Of a stretch of DNA of 64,000 nt, positions 38,101 through 47,520 are shown piece after piece. Position 1 is the stretch's first letter. The number at the start of each line of letters is the position of its first letter. The notes under the pieces are model-generated. The model saw only the letters and a list, made by a program, of their open reading frames with translations. It was not told the DNA's origin and did not search any database. Both the position numbers and the translations under genes were made by a program. The DNA comes from an uncultured Clostridia bacterium (GTDB taxonomy: Bacteria; Bacillota; Clostridia; Oscillospirales; Acutalibacteraceae): NCBI GenBank assembly GCA_947631945.1, contig CANRNI010000009.1:1-64000 (forward strand). Reading direction: 5' to 3'.

Positions 38101-38669
38101 TCGGGAAACGGATGCGCGAGAGAAAAGTCGTAAAGACGAAGTATTTTTTCCCTTAACGAACCGTCGTCCCTGCCGTATGAAGTTACGGAATTGAGCATAT
38201 CGTAAATATCGGGGCTTTCAAGGCATAAGTTATCGAGAGTTTCCGACATCGCGTCCGCAATCAGTATTTTTTGGTCGCTGTTATCAAGAACGGTAAAATC
38301 CGGCTCTATACCCGCATTATGAAAATTCTCTCTTACGAGCTTCATGCAAAATGAATCTATTGTGCATATATCGGCTTCCGCAAGCTTCATTTTTATGCTT
38401 CTGTAAAATGAGTTTGACGGTTCGCGGCTTATAAGAGCGTCGATGCCGTCGGAAATTCTCGTGCGCATTTCGGCGGCGGCCGCCGAAGTAAAAGTTACGA
38501 CAAGCAAATCGGACGGTTCCGCGGGTTCGTTTCCATCGGTAAGCAATGTTATTATGCGCTCAACAAGGACGGCTGTTTTTCCCGAGCCGGCCGCAGCCGA
38601 GAGCAAAAGCGTCCCGCCTCTTGAATAAATCGCGTTCTTCTGTTCGTCGGTCCATTTTCTTTCAGCCAT
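35160..38669 (-). CDS. addA: ATP-dependent helicase/nuclease subunit A
   Basis: MAERKWTDEQKNAIYSRGGTLLLSAAAGSGKTAVLVERI...RFREILIDEYQDTNEAQD...VVDYKTDRN. Start taken at MAERKW. Confidence 0.95.
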   Translation of the reverse strand: MAERKWTDEQKNAIYSRGGTLLLSAAAGSGKTAVLVERIITLLTDGNEPAEPSDLLVVTFTSAAAAEMRTRISDGIDALISREPSNSFYRSIKMKLAEADICTIDSFCMKLVRENFHNAGIEPDFTVLDNSDQKILIADAMSETLDNLCLESPDIYDMLNSVTSYGRDDGSLREKILRLYDFSLAHPFPERKLDEIVGMYEKNENIPETVWGKIIMENACVTSSFCRELIGEALLDIEGSEVIKEKYYSVISGAIETLDEIDKLIDEASWDSLFEFFGSLSIPKLPSAPKGFGKDPVKLSAEAKYKRVESLLYECGKNFCANTQDNVSDTELLYPVIKSLVKTVKEFGTNYMRLKREKNSYTFSDIMHFALRLLIDENDGEIKKSSLASSLENRFREILIDEYQDTNEAQDMLFMMISKNRKNLFMVGDVKQSIYRFRLAMPEIFVKKSREYASFDGKTYPAEIVLGKNFRSRKGILDNINFLFGNLMSEYAGEMEYTEKEALYYADGYPEDKEPAVEMRFLQAESVKDEAAYIASIIENMLSAGMEVQDKNGKRKAKAGDFCILLRSAAGKTDIYAKALEAQGLKACGEKKTNLFSAPEVNVFMSLLKVINNPTDDISILSVMLSPIFAFTADEITEIKLADKKQRMAVCLKKSADTNEKAALFLEKTQEYRRLSAVMPFDIFIRTLLDMTGYMSLVGAFPGGENRRLNLIILCELAAKYATSGNGGIGGFIRYIEKASENGADIPAFSSASQSDDTVKIYSIHKSKGLEFPFVIIADCAKKFNVSDISEDMIISPSAGVGMVILNNERLQKYSSIGHRAAKIAVKKAMISEELRVLYVAMTRARERLILVSTVKNLEKAVCGASSDAARGRKPSPCAVLNATSYMRWLLLGYMSHPDMNAVASIGGMTGRRCKKADSRLNVIVDEFSQDGEIFSTREAPEPDADIVEKIAEAAEYEYPYIFPADARPKRTASDFEKEKFNPDYFASSKPSFIYGEKLTPAQIGTANHLMLQNIDFNADSAASERERLLKANILTEAQAKVIKLDKIDLFLKSDLCRRIINADSVYREKEFTVEISLGDIDKTANENVKNEKILVLGKADLIFTENGNAVVVDYKTDRNKTDSDFTEIYGGQLDMYKRAAEQILELPVTETLIYSLETARTVKAIPHN

Positions 38670-41600
38670 TATCCTGAGCCTCCATCGTCTCGAGCGTTTC
38701 CCATACGTCGCCCTTGAAAAGAGCCGCGTATTCGTCCGTTTTCTCGCGTCTGCAAACGGTTTTATAATCGCAGTATTCGCAGGTGTTTTTATAAGCGCCG
38801 TCAAGAATCGGCATTATTTCGATTTTTCCGCCGTGAAGAGAACGCGCCATTTTCCTGATAATACCGTCAACAGCCCTGTGAAGCAGAGCGAAACCGTGTA
38901 AATCAAACGTTTTTCCGCTTACCGCTCCGTCGGATATTTTAGCTTCTATAAGCCTTCCTTTTCCCGAAGCGTCCATACCGTATATGACTTCCGGTTCGCC
39001 GAGAACCATTCCCTTCATTTTGCCGTTTTTTATCATCAAATTCTCCAAATCTTCGTCCGTCGCGTTCCTCGGCAGTTCGTTCTTTCCTTTTTTCGCCGCG
39101 ACATACAGTATTCCCGCCGGAATCATATCTCCGTAGCGCTTATATCCCTTTTCCGTAAGACATATAAGATATACGAGCATTTGTATATTTAGCCCCGATA
39201 AAATATCGTTAATATTGAAATCCTTGCCGCCCGTCTTGTAATCAATTACTCTTATATATACCCTGCCGTTCCCCGCGTCCATAGTGTCCACGCGGTCAAC
39301 CACGCCGCCAATAATCGCTTTGCCCGTACCGAAATCTACAATATACGGTTTGACAGAGCCGTCGTCGCCTATTTTCAGCTCAACGTCCCTTGTCTCAAAC
39401 TTGCAGAGAGTAAATTCTCTTACAAGCCTTTCAAGTATCTCTTCTACGGTAATTTTGCTTCTTTCCAGCGAATACAGCAGTCTGCCCTCAAGAGCCTCTC
39501 TGCCTCCCATATATTTGTCTATGTATGAATTGACCGTTTCCGAAACGGCCTTTTTGCGTTCATCGGCGGTCAACTCGGTAAGCCCGTGGCTTCCGTATTC
39601 CGAAAACAGCTTTTCAAGCACGTAATGGACTATAAGTCCGTTTTGCTTCGGGTCAAACGACGCTCTTTCAAGCTTTTTCGCGTTAAGACCGTATCGGCAA
39701 AAATATCTGAACGGACATTTATAGTATTCTTCTATTCTCGAAGGCGTAACGCGCATATTTGTACCGAAAAGCTCTTCGGCTTTTTTCGTATCATAAATGC
39801 GGACAGGTGATTTTTTTACGGCCGATTCTATGGTTTCGGCCATTCCGCCGTACATATCAAGAGAAAAAACGTATTCCCGAACGGAGCTTGAATATGCTGT
39901 TTCATCGGAATAATGAAGCATCGCACTTTCAAACGCGGACTGTCTGCTCTCAACAAAATACATCGGCTCCAAAAGAGAAAAATCAATTTTCTTATGATTC
40001 GGCACTATCTTATCAGCCATGGCGACTATTTCGGAAGGAGCGGAGGCCTCGCCTTTAAAGTTTCCGAGAGAATACGAAATAAACAGTCTTTCACTCGGCA
40101 GGCTTAACGTTCTGTATACGCCGAGACGCTCTTTCATCATAGTGTCAATACTGTCGCCGGTAAGCTCTACGCCTTGATTTTTAAGCATTCCGCGCTCATT
40201 CCGCGTAAGCACGAACGAATCTTCCGCTTCCGCAGGAAAAACGCCCGCGTTCGCGCCCGCTATAAACAGAACCTTTTTATCCCCGACTCTTATTCTGTCC
40301 GAATTTCCGACGGTAATTTCGTCTATACCTCCGGGCAGAGAGCCTATATCCGATGATGACACCATGATTTTAAACAATTCGAGATATCTTGACGGAGTTA
40401 CCGTTCTGTTTCCCAACGTATCGGCAAGAAGCGACAAAACGCTCATAAATTCGTCCCATGAGCGCGAACACTCATACGCTTTTTCGGCGTCAAGACGCAT
40501 GGCAAAATCGAAAAGCCTTTTATCCGCGCCTACGGATAAAATAAAATCATACAGCGCTTCGGTACAGCCTGTGCCGTCCGACTGTGCGAGGCCGTTTTTA
40601 AGCTTTAAAATCGGCGTTACCGCCTTTTTACGGATATCGTTAAGATGGTCAAGACGTTCTTTCGCTTCTTCGTCAAATTCCTTTCCGAGACCTTCCGGGT
40701 TTTCCGTCCAGTCCGTGAGCCATTTTCCGTAATCTATACGCCAAATAAAGACATAATTCTCAAGCTCCGCGATATCGTCCTCCGAAATATCGGTAAGATA
40801 CGTTTTAAGATATCTGAACATACAGTCTGTATTAAGTCCCTCCGCCGCGAGCGACAATGCGCTTACAGCGAAAATAACTATAAGCTCCGAATCAAGAGCG
40901 TGCCTTTTATCCTCAAAAACGGGAATACCGTATTTTTTAAAGGAGAACGGAAGATACCGCGCGTAATCCTCGCTTCTGCTTACAACTACTATATCTCTGT
41001 ATCTTATGCCTGTTTTTCTTACAAGCTTTTTTGCGGTCATCGCGATAAATTCACATTCATCGTACAGAGTTCCGGCGGAGACTACTGTTATTTTGTCAGT
41101 CTCGCCCTCATATATTTCGGGAATCGAAGAATACGCTCCCCTTTCAAGGAATCCGAGCGGTTCGCATACCGAGCGCGCGTCTCTTTTCAGTATAACAGGC
41201 TCGGCGATACCCGTACCGCATTTATTCGCGAGGGAAATAAGCTTGGCTATGCTCCCGACGGAATATGAAAAAGCTCCCGTACCGCCCGAAGCGTCCGTTA
41301 TGCCGTCCGCACACTGGGTTATATATACGTTTTCCGCCTGCTTCAGCATTTCCGAAATAATAAGATTTTCCTGAGCCGTAAAGCTCATAAATTCATCAAA
41401 GAATACCGTGTGTCCCTCAAAAAGTCTTTCACGCGCTATGATTTCAGCCGCAGAATTTATAAGATATCTGTCGTCCGAAAATCGCTCGGTCAAAAGAGCT
41501 TCATACATTTTTGCAATAAGGCTTATTTCACGGGATTTTTTAATCAGCGCCTCGTTCCCCATTTTATTGGCGGCGGACTCGATATCCTCGGGAAGAACAG

Positions 41601-42000
41601 ACGACATGATAAGCTCGTCAGTCATATGAAGAAGCTCCGAAACGGTTCTTTTGTTTTTTGAGCAGCCCGAAAAAATTTCAAGATGCTCCGAAAGAGCTTC
41701 AAGCGCAAGGCTCATTATAACGGTTTTGGCAGCGTCCGTTACCGACGGCTTTCTGTCTTTTTCATATTCTCCGATAATTTTTTCCGAAAGAGAGGTAAAG
41801 CTGCAAATATTCATTAATGAAGCCGTTTTTGCGCCGAGCATTTCTATCACGGCCTTTTCGCTTTCAAATGAAAACTGCTCCGGCACTATAAGCGTGACAA
41901 GTCCGCCGCTTTTCACTTTTTCGGCAATGATATTTCTTATATAAGTTGTTTTTCCGGAAGCGGCTCTTCCGAGTATAAGCCTTAACATAAAAATCGCCAT
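38662..42000 (-). CDS. addB: ATP-dependent helicase/nuclease subunit B
   Basis: LRLILGRAASGKTTYIRNII...VIDYKTGGKDF...CEYCDYKTVCRRE (AddB FeS/nuclease pattern). Confidence 0.93.
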   Translation of the reverse strand: MAIFMLRLILGRAASGKTTYIRNIIAEKVKSGGLVTLIVPEQFSFESEKAVIEMLGAKTASLMNICSFTSLSEKIIGEYEKDRKPSVTDAAKTVIMSLALEALSEHLEIFSGCSKNKRTVSELLHMTDELIMSSVLPEDIESAANKMGNEALIKKSREISLIAKMYEALLTERFSDDRYLINSAAEIIARERLFEGHTVFFDEFMSFTAQENLIISEMLKQAENVYITQCADGITDASGGTGAFSYSVGSIAKLISLANKCGTGIAEPVILKRDARSVCEPLGFLERGAYSSIPEIYEGETDKITVVSAGTLYDECEFIAMTAKKLVRKTGIRYRDIVVVSRSEDYARYLPFSFKKYGIPVFEDKRHALDSELIVIFAVSALSLAAEGLNTDCMFRYLKTYLTDISEDDIAELENYVFIWRIDYGKWLTDWTENPEGLGKEFDEEAKERLDHLNDIRKKAVTPILKLKNGLAQSDGTGCTEALYDFILSVGADKRLFDFAMRLDAEKAYECSRSWDEFMSVLSLLADTLGNRTVTPSRYLELFKIMVSSSDIGSLPGGIDEITVGNSDRIRVGDKKVLFIAGANAGVFPAEAEDSFVLTRNERGMLKNQGVELTGDSIDTMMKERLGVYRTLSLPSERLFISYSLGNFKGEASAPSEIVAMADKIVPNHKKIDFSLLEPMYFVESRQSAFESAMLHYSDETAYSSSVREYVFSLDMYGGMAETIESAVKKSPVRIYDTKKAEELFGTNMRVTPSRIEEYYKCPFRYFCRYGLNAKKLERASFDPKQNGLIVHYVLEKLFSEYGSHGLTELTADERKKAVSETVNSYIDKYMGGREALEGRLLYSLERSKITVEEILERLVREFTLCKFETRDVELKIGDDGSVKPYIVDFGTGKAIIGGVVDRVDTMDAGNGRVYIRVIDYKTGGKDFNINDILSGLNIQMLVYLICLTEKGYKRYGDMIPAGILYVAAKKGKNELPRNATDEDLENLMIKNGKMKGMVLGEPEVIYGMDASGKGRLIEAKISDGAVSGKTFDLHGFALLHRAVDGIIRKMARSLHGGKIEIMPILDGAYKNTCEYCDYKTVCRREKTDEYAALFKGDVWETLETMEAQDNG

Positions 42001-42296
42001 GCGATACGTACGCCGTACAAAACGCTGTGAAAACTCAAGCCCTTTGCACTCTGTATCGCGCCTTTCTTTAAATTTTTTACCTCTTGCAAGGCAATCTTCG
42101 TTCGATATCGTATTAACTTGAATTTACGTTATTATACAGTACAATATCGGGATAAAAAGGGCATTTTCCGCGCATTTGTGTTAATAAATTAACTATCAAA
42201 AAGTTAAAAATTTAACTATCGGAAATAATATTGACAATCTCCGAATAATATAGTAGAATACCGACAATTTCCATTTTTAAGGACGAGGTACAAATC

Positions 42297-43307
42297 ATGG
42301 ACAATATTTTTATTCAAATCGCGATTATGGTCGCAGCGATAATCGCGGTAGTTAAAGGCGGCGACGTATTTGTGGACGCCGCGTCATGGATGGCGGAAGC
42401 GACAGGAATTCCCAAGCTCATAGTGGGAGCGACTGTCGTAAGCATAGCGACTACGTTGCCCGAAATGCTTGTTTCGTCAATCGCCGCTTTTGAAGGCAGC
42501 GGAGATATGGCCATAGGCAACGCGGTCGGCAGCGTAACGGCAAACATAGGTCTTATAATGGCGCTCGCTCTTATATGTATGCCCGCCGTAATAAAAAGAA
42601 AGGATTATATGCTCAAATCGCTTCTCATGATAGGCGCGTGCGCCGTTATTGTCATAAGCGGATTAACGGGAGATTTGGGAATACTCGGGAGCGCGGCTCT
42701 GCTTATAATATGCGCGGTATCATGGACGGAAAATATACTGGACGCGAAAAAAGCCGTCAAGCTTTCAAATGAAGGCGCGGCGGCGAAGTCAAAAGAAAAA
42801 ATCAAGGGCAAAGAAGCCGCTAAAAATATATTTCTGTTTTTACTCGGAGCCGCCGCAATAGCGCTGGGAGCTAAATTTATGGTCAGCAGCGGTCAGTTTA
42901 TCGCGAAATACATAGGCATACCCGAAAGAGTTATTGCCGTTACGGTTATCGCGATAGGCACATCTCTTCCCGAGCTTATAACAACTGTAACCGCGATAGC
43001 GAAAAAAGAAATGTCTCTTTCCGTCGGCAATATAATAGGCGCGAACATACTTGACCTCACTCTTATTCTGCCCGTATGCACTATAATATCGAATATAAAA
43101 ACGGGTATGCCGCTTGAATTCAAGTCCACCGTCGCGGGGCTCGACCTGCCCGCGTCGCTTATAGTAGGAAGCATCGCGGTATTTCCTATGCTTGTCACTA
43201 AAAAATTCTCACGCGCACAGGGCATAGCTCTGCTTGCCGTTTACGCCGTTTACGTGATTATAAGCTCGTCAGCCTCAATTCAATCAATGCTGCCATGGCT
43301 AAATTAA
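42297..43307 (+). CDS. Calcium/sodium antiporter, CaCA family
   Basis: GGDVFVDAASWMAEATGIPKLIVGATVVSIATTLPEMLVSSIAAFEG...VIAIGTSLPELITTVTA. Confidence 0.93.
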   Translation: MDNIFIQIAIMVAAIIAVVKGGDVFVDAASWMAEATGIPKLIVGATVVSIATTLPEMLVSSIAAFEGSGDMAIGNAVGSVTANIGLIMALALICMPAVIKRKDYMLKSLLMIGACAVIVISGLTGDLGILGSAALLIICAVSWTENILDAKKAVKLSNEGAAAKSKEKIKGKEAAKNIFLFLLGAAAIALGAKFMVSSGQFIAKYIGIPERVIAVTVIAIGTSLPELITTVTAIAKKEMSLSVGNIIGANILDLTLILPVCTIISNIKTGMPLEFKSTVAGLDLPASLIVGSIAVFPMLVTKKFSRAQGIALLAVYAVYVIISSSASIQSMLPWLN

Positions 43308-43350
43308 GGAAACACTGAATAAATCACGCCTTACGGCTGAACACATTCTA
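43301..43350. mobile_element. Solo end of MITE-like repeat overlapping the CaCA stop codon
   Basis: aaattaaggaaacactgaataaatcacgccttacggctgaacaca. Confidence 0.7.
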
Positions 43351-43352
43351 AT

Positions 43353-44984
43353 TCATTTTGTATACTTCGGCAGGAGCACGGGCGACGTTATGCCGCTTTG
43401 CGCTCCCGCTTTTTTTAATTCGTTTTCAAAAGCGTCGATATGCGAAAGAGATAAATTTTCATTTTTTGCCGATTCGCCTGTTTTCGAGCGGTTTGCGGCG
43501 TTTCTTCCTGCGTTTCTTCCGAAAACTATTATATCGAGCAGAGAATTACCCATAAGTCTGTTCCTGCCGTGGATACCGCCTACGACCTCTCCCGCCGCGA
43601 AAAGATTTTTTACCGCCGTTTCACATTCCGGCGTTATATCTATTCCGCCATTCTGATAGTGCAGAGTCGGGTAAACGAGTATAGGTTCTTTTCTTATATC
43701 TATTCCGTATTCTCCGAACATTCTGAGCATCGCGGGGATACGCTTTTCTATTGTTCCCTCGCCGTGTTTTATATCAATCATGGGCGTATCGAGCCAGACG
43801 CCTACGCCGTTTACCGTATGAACGCCCTTGTTCCTCGCGTTACATTCGCGGATTATCGAGGCCGCCGCGACATCCCTTGTTTCAAGAGGGTGCATAAACA
43901 CCTCGCCCTCGGAATTTATAAGCTTTGCGCCGAGCGAACGCACTTTCTCCGTAACGAGCGCGCCGAAAATCTGAACGGGAAAGGCCGCTCCCGTCGGATG
44001 GTACTGCAACGTATCGGCGTAAAGCAGCTTTGCCCCTGCCCTGTAACCGAGTATGAGCCCGTCCGCCGTCGCTCCGTAATGGTTTGAAGTCGGAAATCCC
44101 TGGTAATGAAGTCTGCCCGCGCCGCCCGTCGCGAGAATCACAGTTTTTGCTTTAGCGACAAGAAATTCGCGCGTTTCCATATTCATAAGAACCGCTCCCG
44201 CCGCCGAGCCGTTTTCATCAAGTATAAGCTCAACCGCCGCCGTAAAATCAACGACGGGAATTTTTCTGTTGAGGACTTCGTCTCTGAGCGTCCTCATTAT
44301 TTCCGCGCCCGAATAATCCTTCGCCGCGTGCATACGCTTTCTCGACGTGCCGCCGCCGTGTGTCGTTATCATGGTCCCGTCATCGGTCTTGTCAAATTCA
44401 ACGCCGAGGGAATTAAGCCATTTCACAGCTTCGGGCGCTTCTGTGACAAGCTTATAAAGCAGCTCTTTTTTCGCCGCGAAATGTCCTCCGCCGTAAGCGT
44501 CGAGAAAATGTACCGCAGGGGAATCATTAGGCTTATCCGCCGCCTGTATGCCGCCCTCGGCCATCATTGTATTCGCGTCGCCTATTCTGAGCTTAGTAAC
44601 AATCATGACAGACGCTCCGGCGTTATCGGCTTCTATCGCCGCCGCCGCTCCCGCGCCGCCGCCTCCTATTATAAGAACGTCGGTATCGTAATCGGGACGC
44701 GACAAATCGAAATCCGATTTGACCGCGCTTTTTCCCTGCAAAAGAGCGGCAAGCTCCTTGGGTACTTTTTCGCCCTTGTTTTTCCCGACTTTTAAAATCT
44801 CAAATTCATTTTCCATGTAATCGGGATGATACGTCGCAAGCAATTTTTCCTTTTCTCCGGCGGTCATGCGTCCCGGCTCAAAACCGACGTTTTTCTGTCT
44901 GTTCCCGCCGACCTTTTCCATTGATTTTTTCATTTCTTCCGTATACGTTTTAACCGCCTCCTTACGCTTCAATATCTCTGTCAT
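43353..44984 (-). CDS. Fumarate reductase/succinate dehydrogenase-type flavoprotein with ~95-aa N-terminal extension
   Basis: DVLIIGGGGAGAAAAIEA...LQYHPTGAAFPVQIFGALVTEKVRSLGAKLIN...GRNRLMGNSLLDIIVFGRNAG. Confidence 0.92.
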   Translation of the reverse strand: MTEILKRKEAVKTYTEEMKKSMEKVGGNRQKNVGFEPGRMTAGEKEKLLATYHPDYMENEFEILKVGKNKGEKVPKELAALLQGKSAVKSDFDLSRPDYDTDVLIIGGGGAGAAAAIEADNAGASVMIVTKLRIGDANTMMAEGGIQAADKPNDSPAVHFLDAYGGGHFAAKKELLYKLVTEAPEAVKWLNSLGVEFDKTDDGTMITTHGGGTSRKRMHAAKDYSGAEIMRTLRDEVLNRKIPVVDFTAAVELILDENGSAAGAVLMNMETREFLVAKAKTVILATGGAGRLHYQGFPTSNHYGATADGLILGYRAGAKLLYADTLQYHPTGAAFPVQIFGALVTEKVRSLGAKLINSEGEVFMHPLETRDVAAASIIRECNARNKGVHTVNGVGVWLDTPMIDIKHGEGTIEKRIPAMLRMFGEYGIDIRKEPILVYPTLHYQNGGIDITPECETAVKNLFAAGEVVGGIHGRNRLMGNSLLDIIVFGRNAGRNAANRSKTGESAKNENLSLSHIDAFENELKKAGAQSGITSPVLLPKYTK

Positions 44985-45651
44985 TATAAAGTTTTTTCAA
45001 TTCTTCGTCCGAAGCGAACATTAGAGCCGCCATAGCTTCGTCAAATTTACCGCCGCTTATTTCGTCCGCCCTGATGTTAAGATGTTCCGATTCGGGAGTT
45101 AAATATTTGCCGTTTATTCGTCTCGCGAGCATTGCTACCTGCGGATGCGAAATTCCCGCGGGACATCTCGAAGAACAAACGCCGCACATAACGCAGTCGA
45201 AAGATTCTTCGGCGCATTTTTTAAAATCGCCCCTTTGCGCGTAGGCTATGTACTGCATAACGTTCAGCTTCTGCGTACAGCTTTTTGTGCAGGCGTTACA
45301 GCCTATGCATTTGTATATTTCAGGATAAAGCTGCATCATTATCTGTGCCGACGTATTGATTTTTTCGATATCGTAAACTTTTTTCACGAGAGGGAAAAAC
45401 GGAAGCGTCGCCACGTACATACCCTCCCGAACCTGCGTTTGGCAGGCAAGGCAGAATTTAAGCTCCCTGTCTCCCTCGATTCTGTAAATCGAAGCGCACG
45501 CTCCGCAAAAACCGTTGCGGCAGCCGCAGCCTCTGACAAGGCTGTAGCCCGCGTATTCCATAGCGGTCATAATCGTAAGCTCCGACGGTACAGAGTATTT
45601 TTTTCCGAAAAGATAAATATTTACTTTGCCGTTATTCGCATTGTCATTCAT
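44962..45651 (-). CDS. Fumarate reductase/succinate dehydrogenase-type iron-sulfur subunit
   Basis: GCGCRNGFCGACASIY 2Fe-2S motif plus CIGCNACTKSC and CVMCGVCSSRCP 4Fe-4S motifs. Confidence 0.9.
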   Translation of the reverse strand: MNDNANNGKVNIYLFGKKYSVPSELTIMTAMEYAGYSLVRGCGCRNGFCGACASIYRIEGDRELKFCLACQTQVREGMYVATLPFFPLVKKVYDIEKINTSAQIMMQLYPEIYKCIGCNACTKSCTQKLNVMQYIAYAQRGDFKKCAEESFDCVMCGVCSSRCPAGISHPQVAMLARRINGKYLTPESEHLNIRADEISGGKFDEAMAALMFASDEELKKLYNDRDIEA

Positions 45652-45662
45652 TTTATAACTCC

Positions 45663-46508
45663 TTAATATTCGTCGGGCAGAGCTTCAAGCTCATCGCATC
45701 TGAAAACGGGACCGTCTTTACAGACATATTTAGAGCCTATGTTGCACCTGCCGCACTTCCCCACTCCGCACTTCATGCGAAGCTCCATTGTCGTATAGAC
45801 CTGAGTTTTATCAAAGCCCATATCAATAAGTCCCTGCAAAGAAAATTTTATCATAATCGGCGGACCGCAGAGCAAAACGGTCTTATCGGTATTAAATCCC
45901 AATTCCTTTACATAATTCGGAACGAACCCGACATGACCGTTCCAGCCCTCCTGTTCGCGGTCGATTGTAAGATATACGTCTATACCGCCGTCGGCCATCC
46001 ATTCGTTTATTATTTCACCGTAATCCACAAGGTCGTCCTTCGACCTCGAACCGTAAACAATATCAATTTTACCGTAATCCGAACGCTTATCGCGGCAGTA
46101 ATTTATGACGGAGCGAAGCGGCGCAAGCCCGATACCGCCCGCGATAAAAAGCAAATCCTTGTTTTTAAGCTCGCTTTCAACGGGAAAAAAGTTACCGTAA
46201 GGCCCTCTTATAAGTATCTCCTGTCCCGCCTCGGCGCTGTGGAGCCAATCCGTAAGACAGCCGCATTTTTTTATGCTGAACTCCATAAAATCGTTGTTTG
46301 TCGGCGACGACGTTATAGAAAACATCGCTTCTCCGATTCCCGGAATCGAGAGCATGGCGCATTGCCCCGGCATATGGGAAAAACATTTTTTTCCGTCTCT
46401 GCCGACCACTCTGAACGTCTTAACGTCGGGAGTATCAATCCTTATGTCGGTAATAACGCCGACCGACGGCACAAGGTTTTCAGTCATCGGCTGCCACGCT
46501 CCTTGCAA
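45663..46508 (-). CDS. FAD/NAD(P)-binding oxidoreductase, FlxA/AsrB/HydG-like
   Basis: GPYGNFFPVE...LLFIAGGIGLAPLRSVI...CGPPIMIKFSLQGL...MKCGVGKCGRCNIGSKYVCKDGPVF. Confidence 0.88.
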   Translation of the reverse strand: MQGAWQPMTENLVPSVGVITDIRIDTPDVKTFRVVGRDGKKCFSHMPGQCAMLSIPGIGEAMFSITSSPTNNDFMEFSIKKCGCLTDWLHSAEAGQEILIRGPYGNFFPVESELKNKDLLFIAGGIGLAPLRSVINYCRDKRSDYGKIDIVYGSRSKDDLVDYGEIINEWMADGGIDVYLTIDREQEGWNGHVGFVPNYVKELGFNTDKTVLLCGPPIMIKFSLQGLIDMGFDKTQVYTTMELRMKCGVGKCGRCNIGSKYVCKDGPVFRCDELEALPDEY

Positions 46509-47520
46509 CTTTGATTATATTCAGCGACTGCGGACAGCTTTTCAAACACCTTCCGCAGCCGACGCACGAAAAAATTCCGCCGTTATTCTCGGGAAAGTAT
46601 TTCAGCTTATGCATAAAACGCTGTCTGAAACGCTCCTTTTGACTTTTCCTCGGATTGCCGTGCGCCATTTTAGTAAAATCGGAATACATACACGAATCCC
46701 AGCATCTGAATTTACGAACGCTTTTTCCGCTGTCAAAATCGCGCACGTCATAGCACTGGCAGGTAGGACAAACGAAAGTACAGGTTCCGCAGCCGAGACA
46801 GCCCTTGTAAACGCTCTCCCATTTTTCGGACGCGAAAATTTCTTTTTCCCCCGTATTGCGCCAGTAATCGAGATTAAGGCTAACGAACGGAAGCTTTTCG
46901 GCGGCTGTCTTTATATTATTTTTTATACTGATTATTTCGCCGTCATTGCACCTTTCAAATATATCCGCGATTTTATTTGTAAGCTCTTCTCCCTTTTCGG
47001 TATTGGCTTTCCAATATAAAAAATCTTCCGAAACCCAAGTTGAAACGTCGCCCCTCGGCTCGGACGGGTCTATTCCGAACGCCGTACAGAAACAGGTTTC
47101 CTCGGGATAATTACAGGCGGCGGTTATTATAACGGCTTTTTCACGCTTTTCATTATAATACGGGTCACTCGGCTCGGATAAAAACACTCTGTCAAGTATT
47201 CCAAAGCTCTTTTCGTCGCAGGCTCTCACTCCGAAAACGGCAAATTTCCCCGTTTCCTCCGTATTCTGCAGGATTTCTATGGATTTGCCCGATATTTTAA
47301 ATTCCGCTATATTCTGCGTCTGCGGAAAGAAAAAATCCTTAGCCGAACGAACGGTATTGAGCGCGTCCGCTTCATACCTTGTCCCCGATTCATATTTTGA
47401 AAACGATACGGCGCCGTCGTTTTTTGCCGGCAAAAAGAGAGTTATGACGTCTTTTATCCTGTCAAAAAGATTGTATATTTCCGAATAAGCGATTTTATAC
47501 ATTCTTTTCTCCCCTTTCAT
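46480..47520 (-). CDS. 4Fe-4S dicluster protein, FlxB/AsrA-like
   Basis: CLGCGTCTFVCPTCQCYDVRDF...CVGCGRCLKSCPQSLNI. Confidence 0.85.
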   Translation of the reverse strand: MKGEKRMYKIAYSEIYNLFDRIKDVITLFLPAKNDGAVSFSKYESGTRYEADALNTVRSAKDFFFPQTQNIAEFKISGKSIEILQNTEETGKFAVFGVRACDEKSFGILDRVFLSEPSDPYYNEKREKAVIITAACNYPEETCFCTAFGIDPSEPRGDVSTWVSEDFLYWKANTEKGEELTNKIADIFERCNDGEIISIKNNIKTAAEKLPFVSLNLDYWRNTGEKEIFASEKWESVYKGCLGCGTCTFVCPTCQCYDVRDFDSGKSVRKFRCWDSCMYSDFTKMAHGNPRKSQKERFRQRFMHKLKYFPENNGGIFSCVGCGRCLKSCPQSLNIIKVARSVAADD

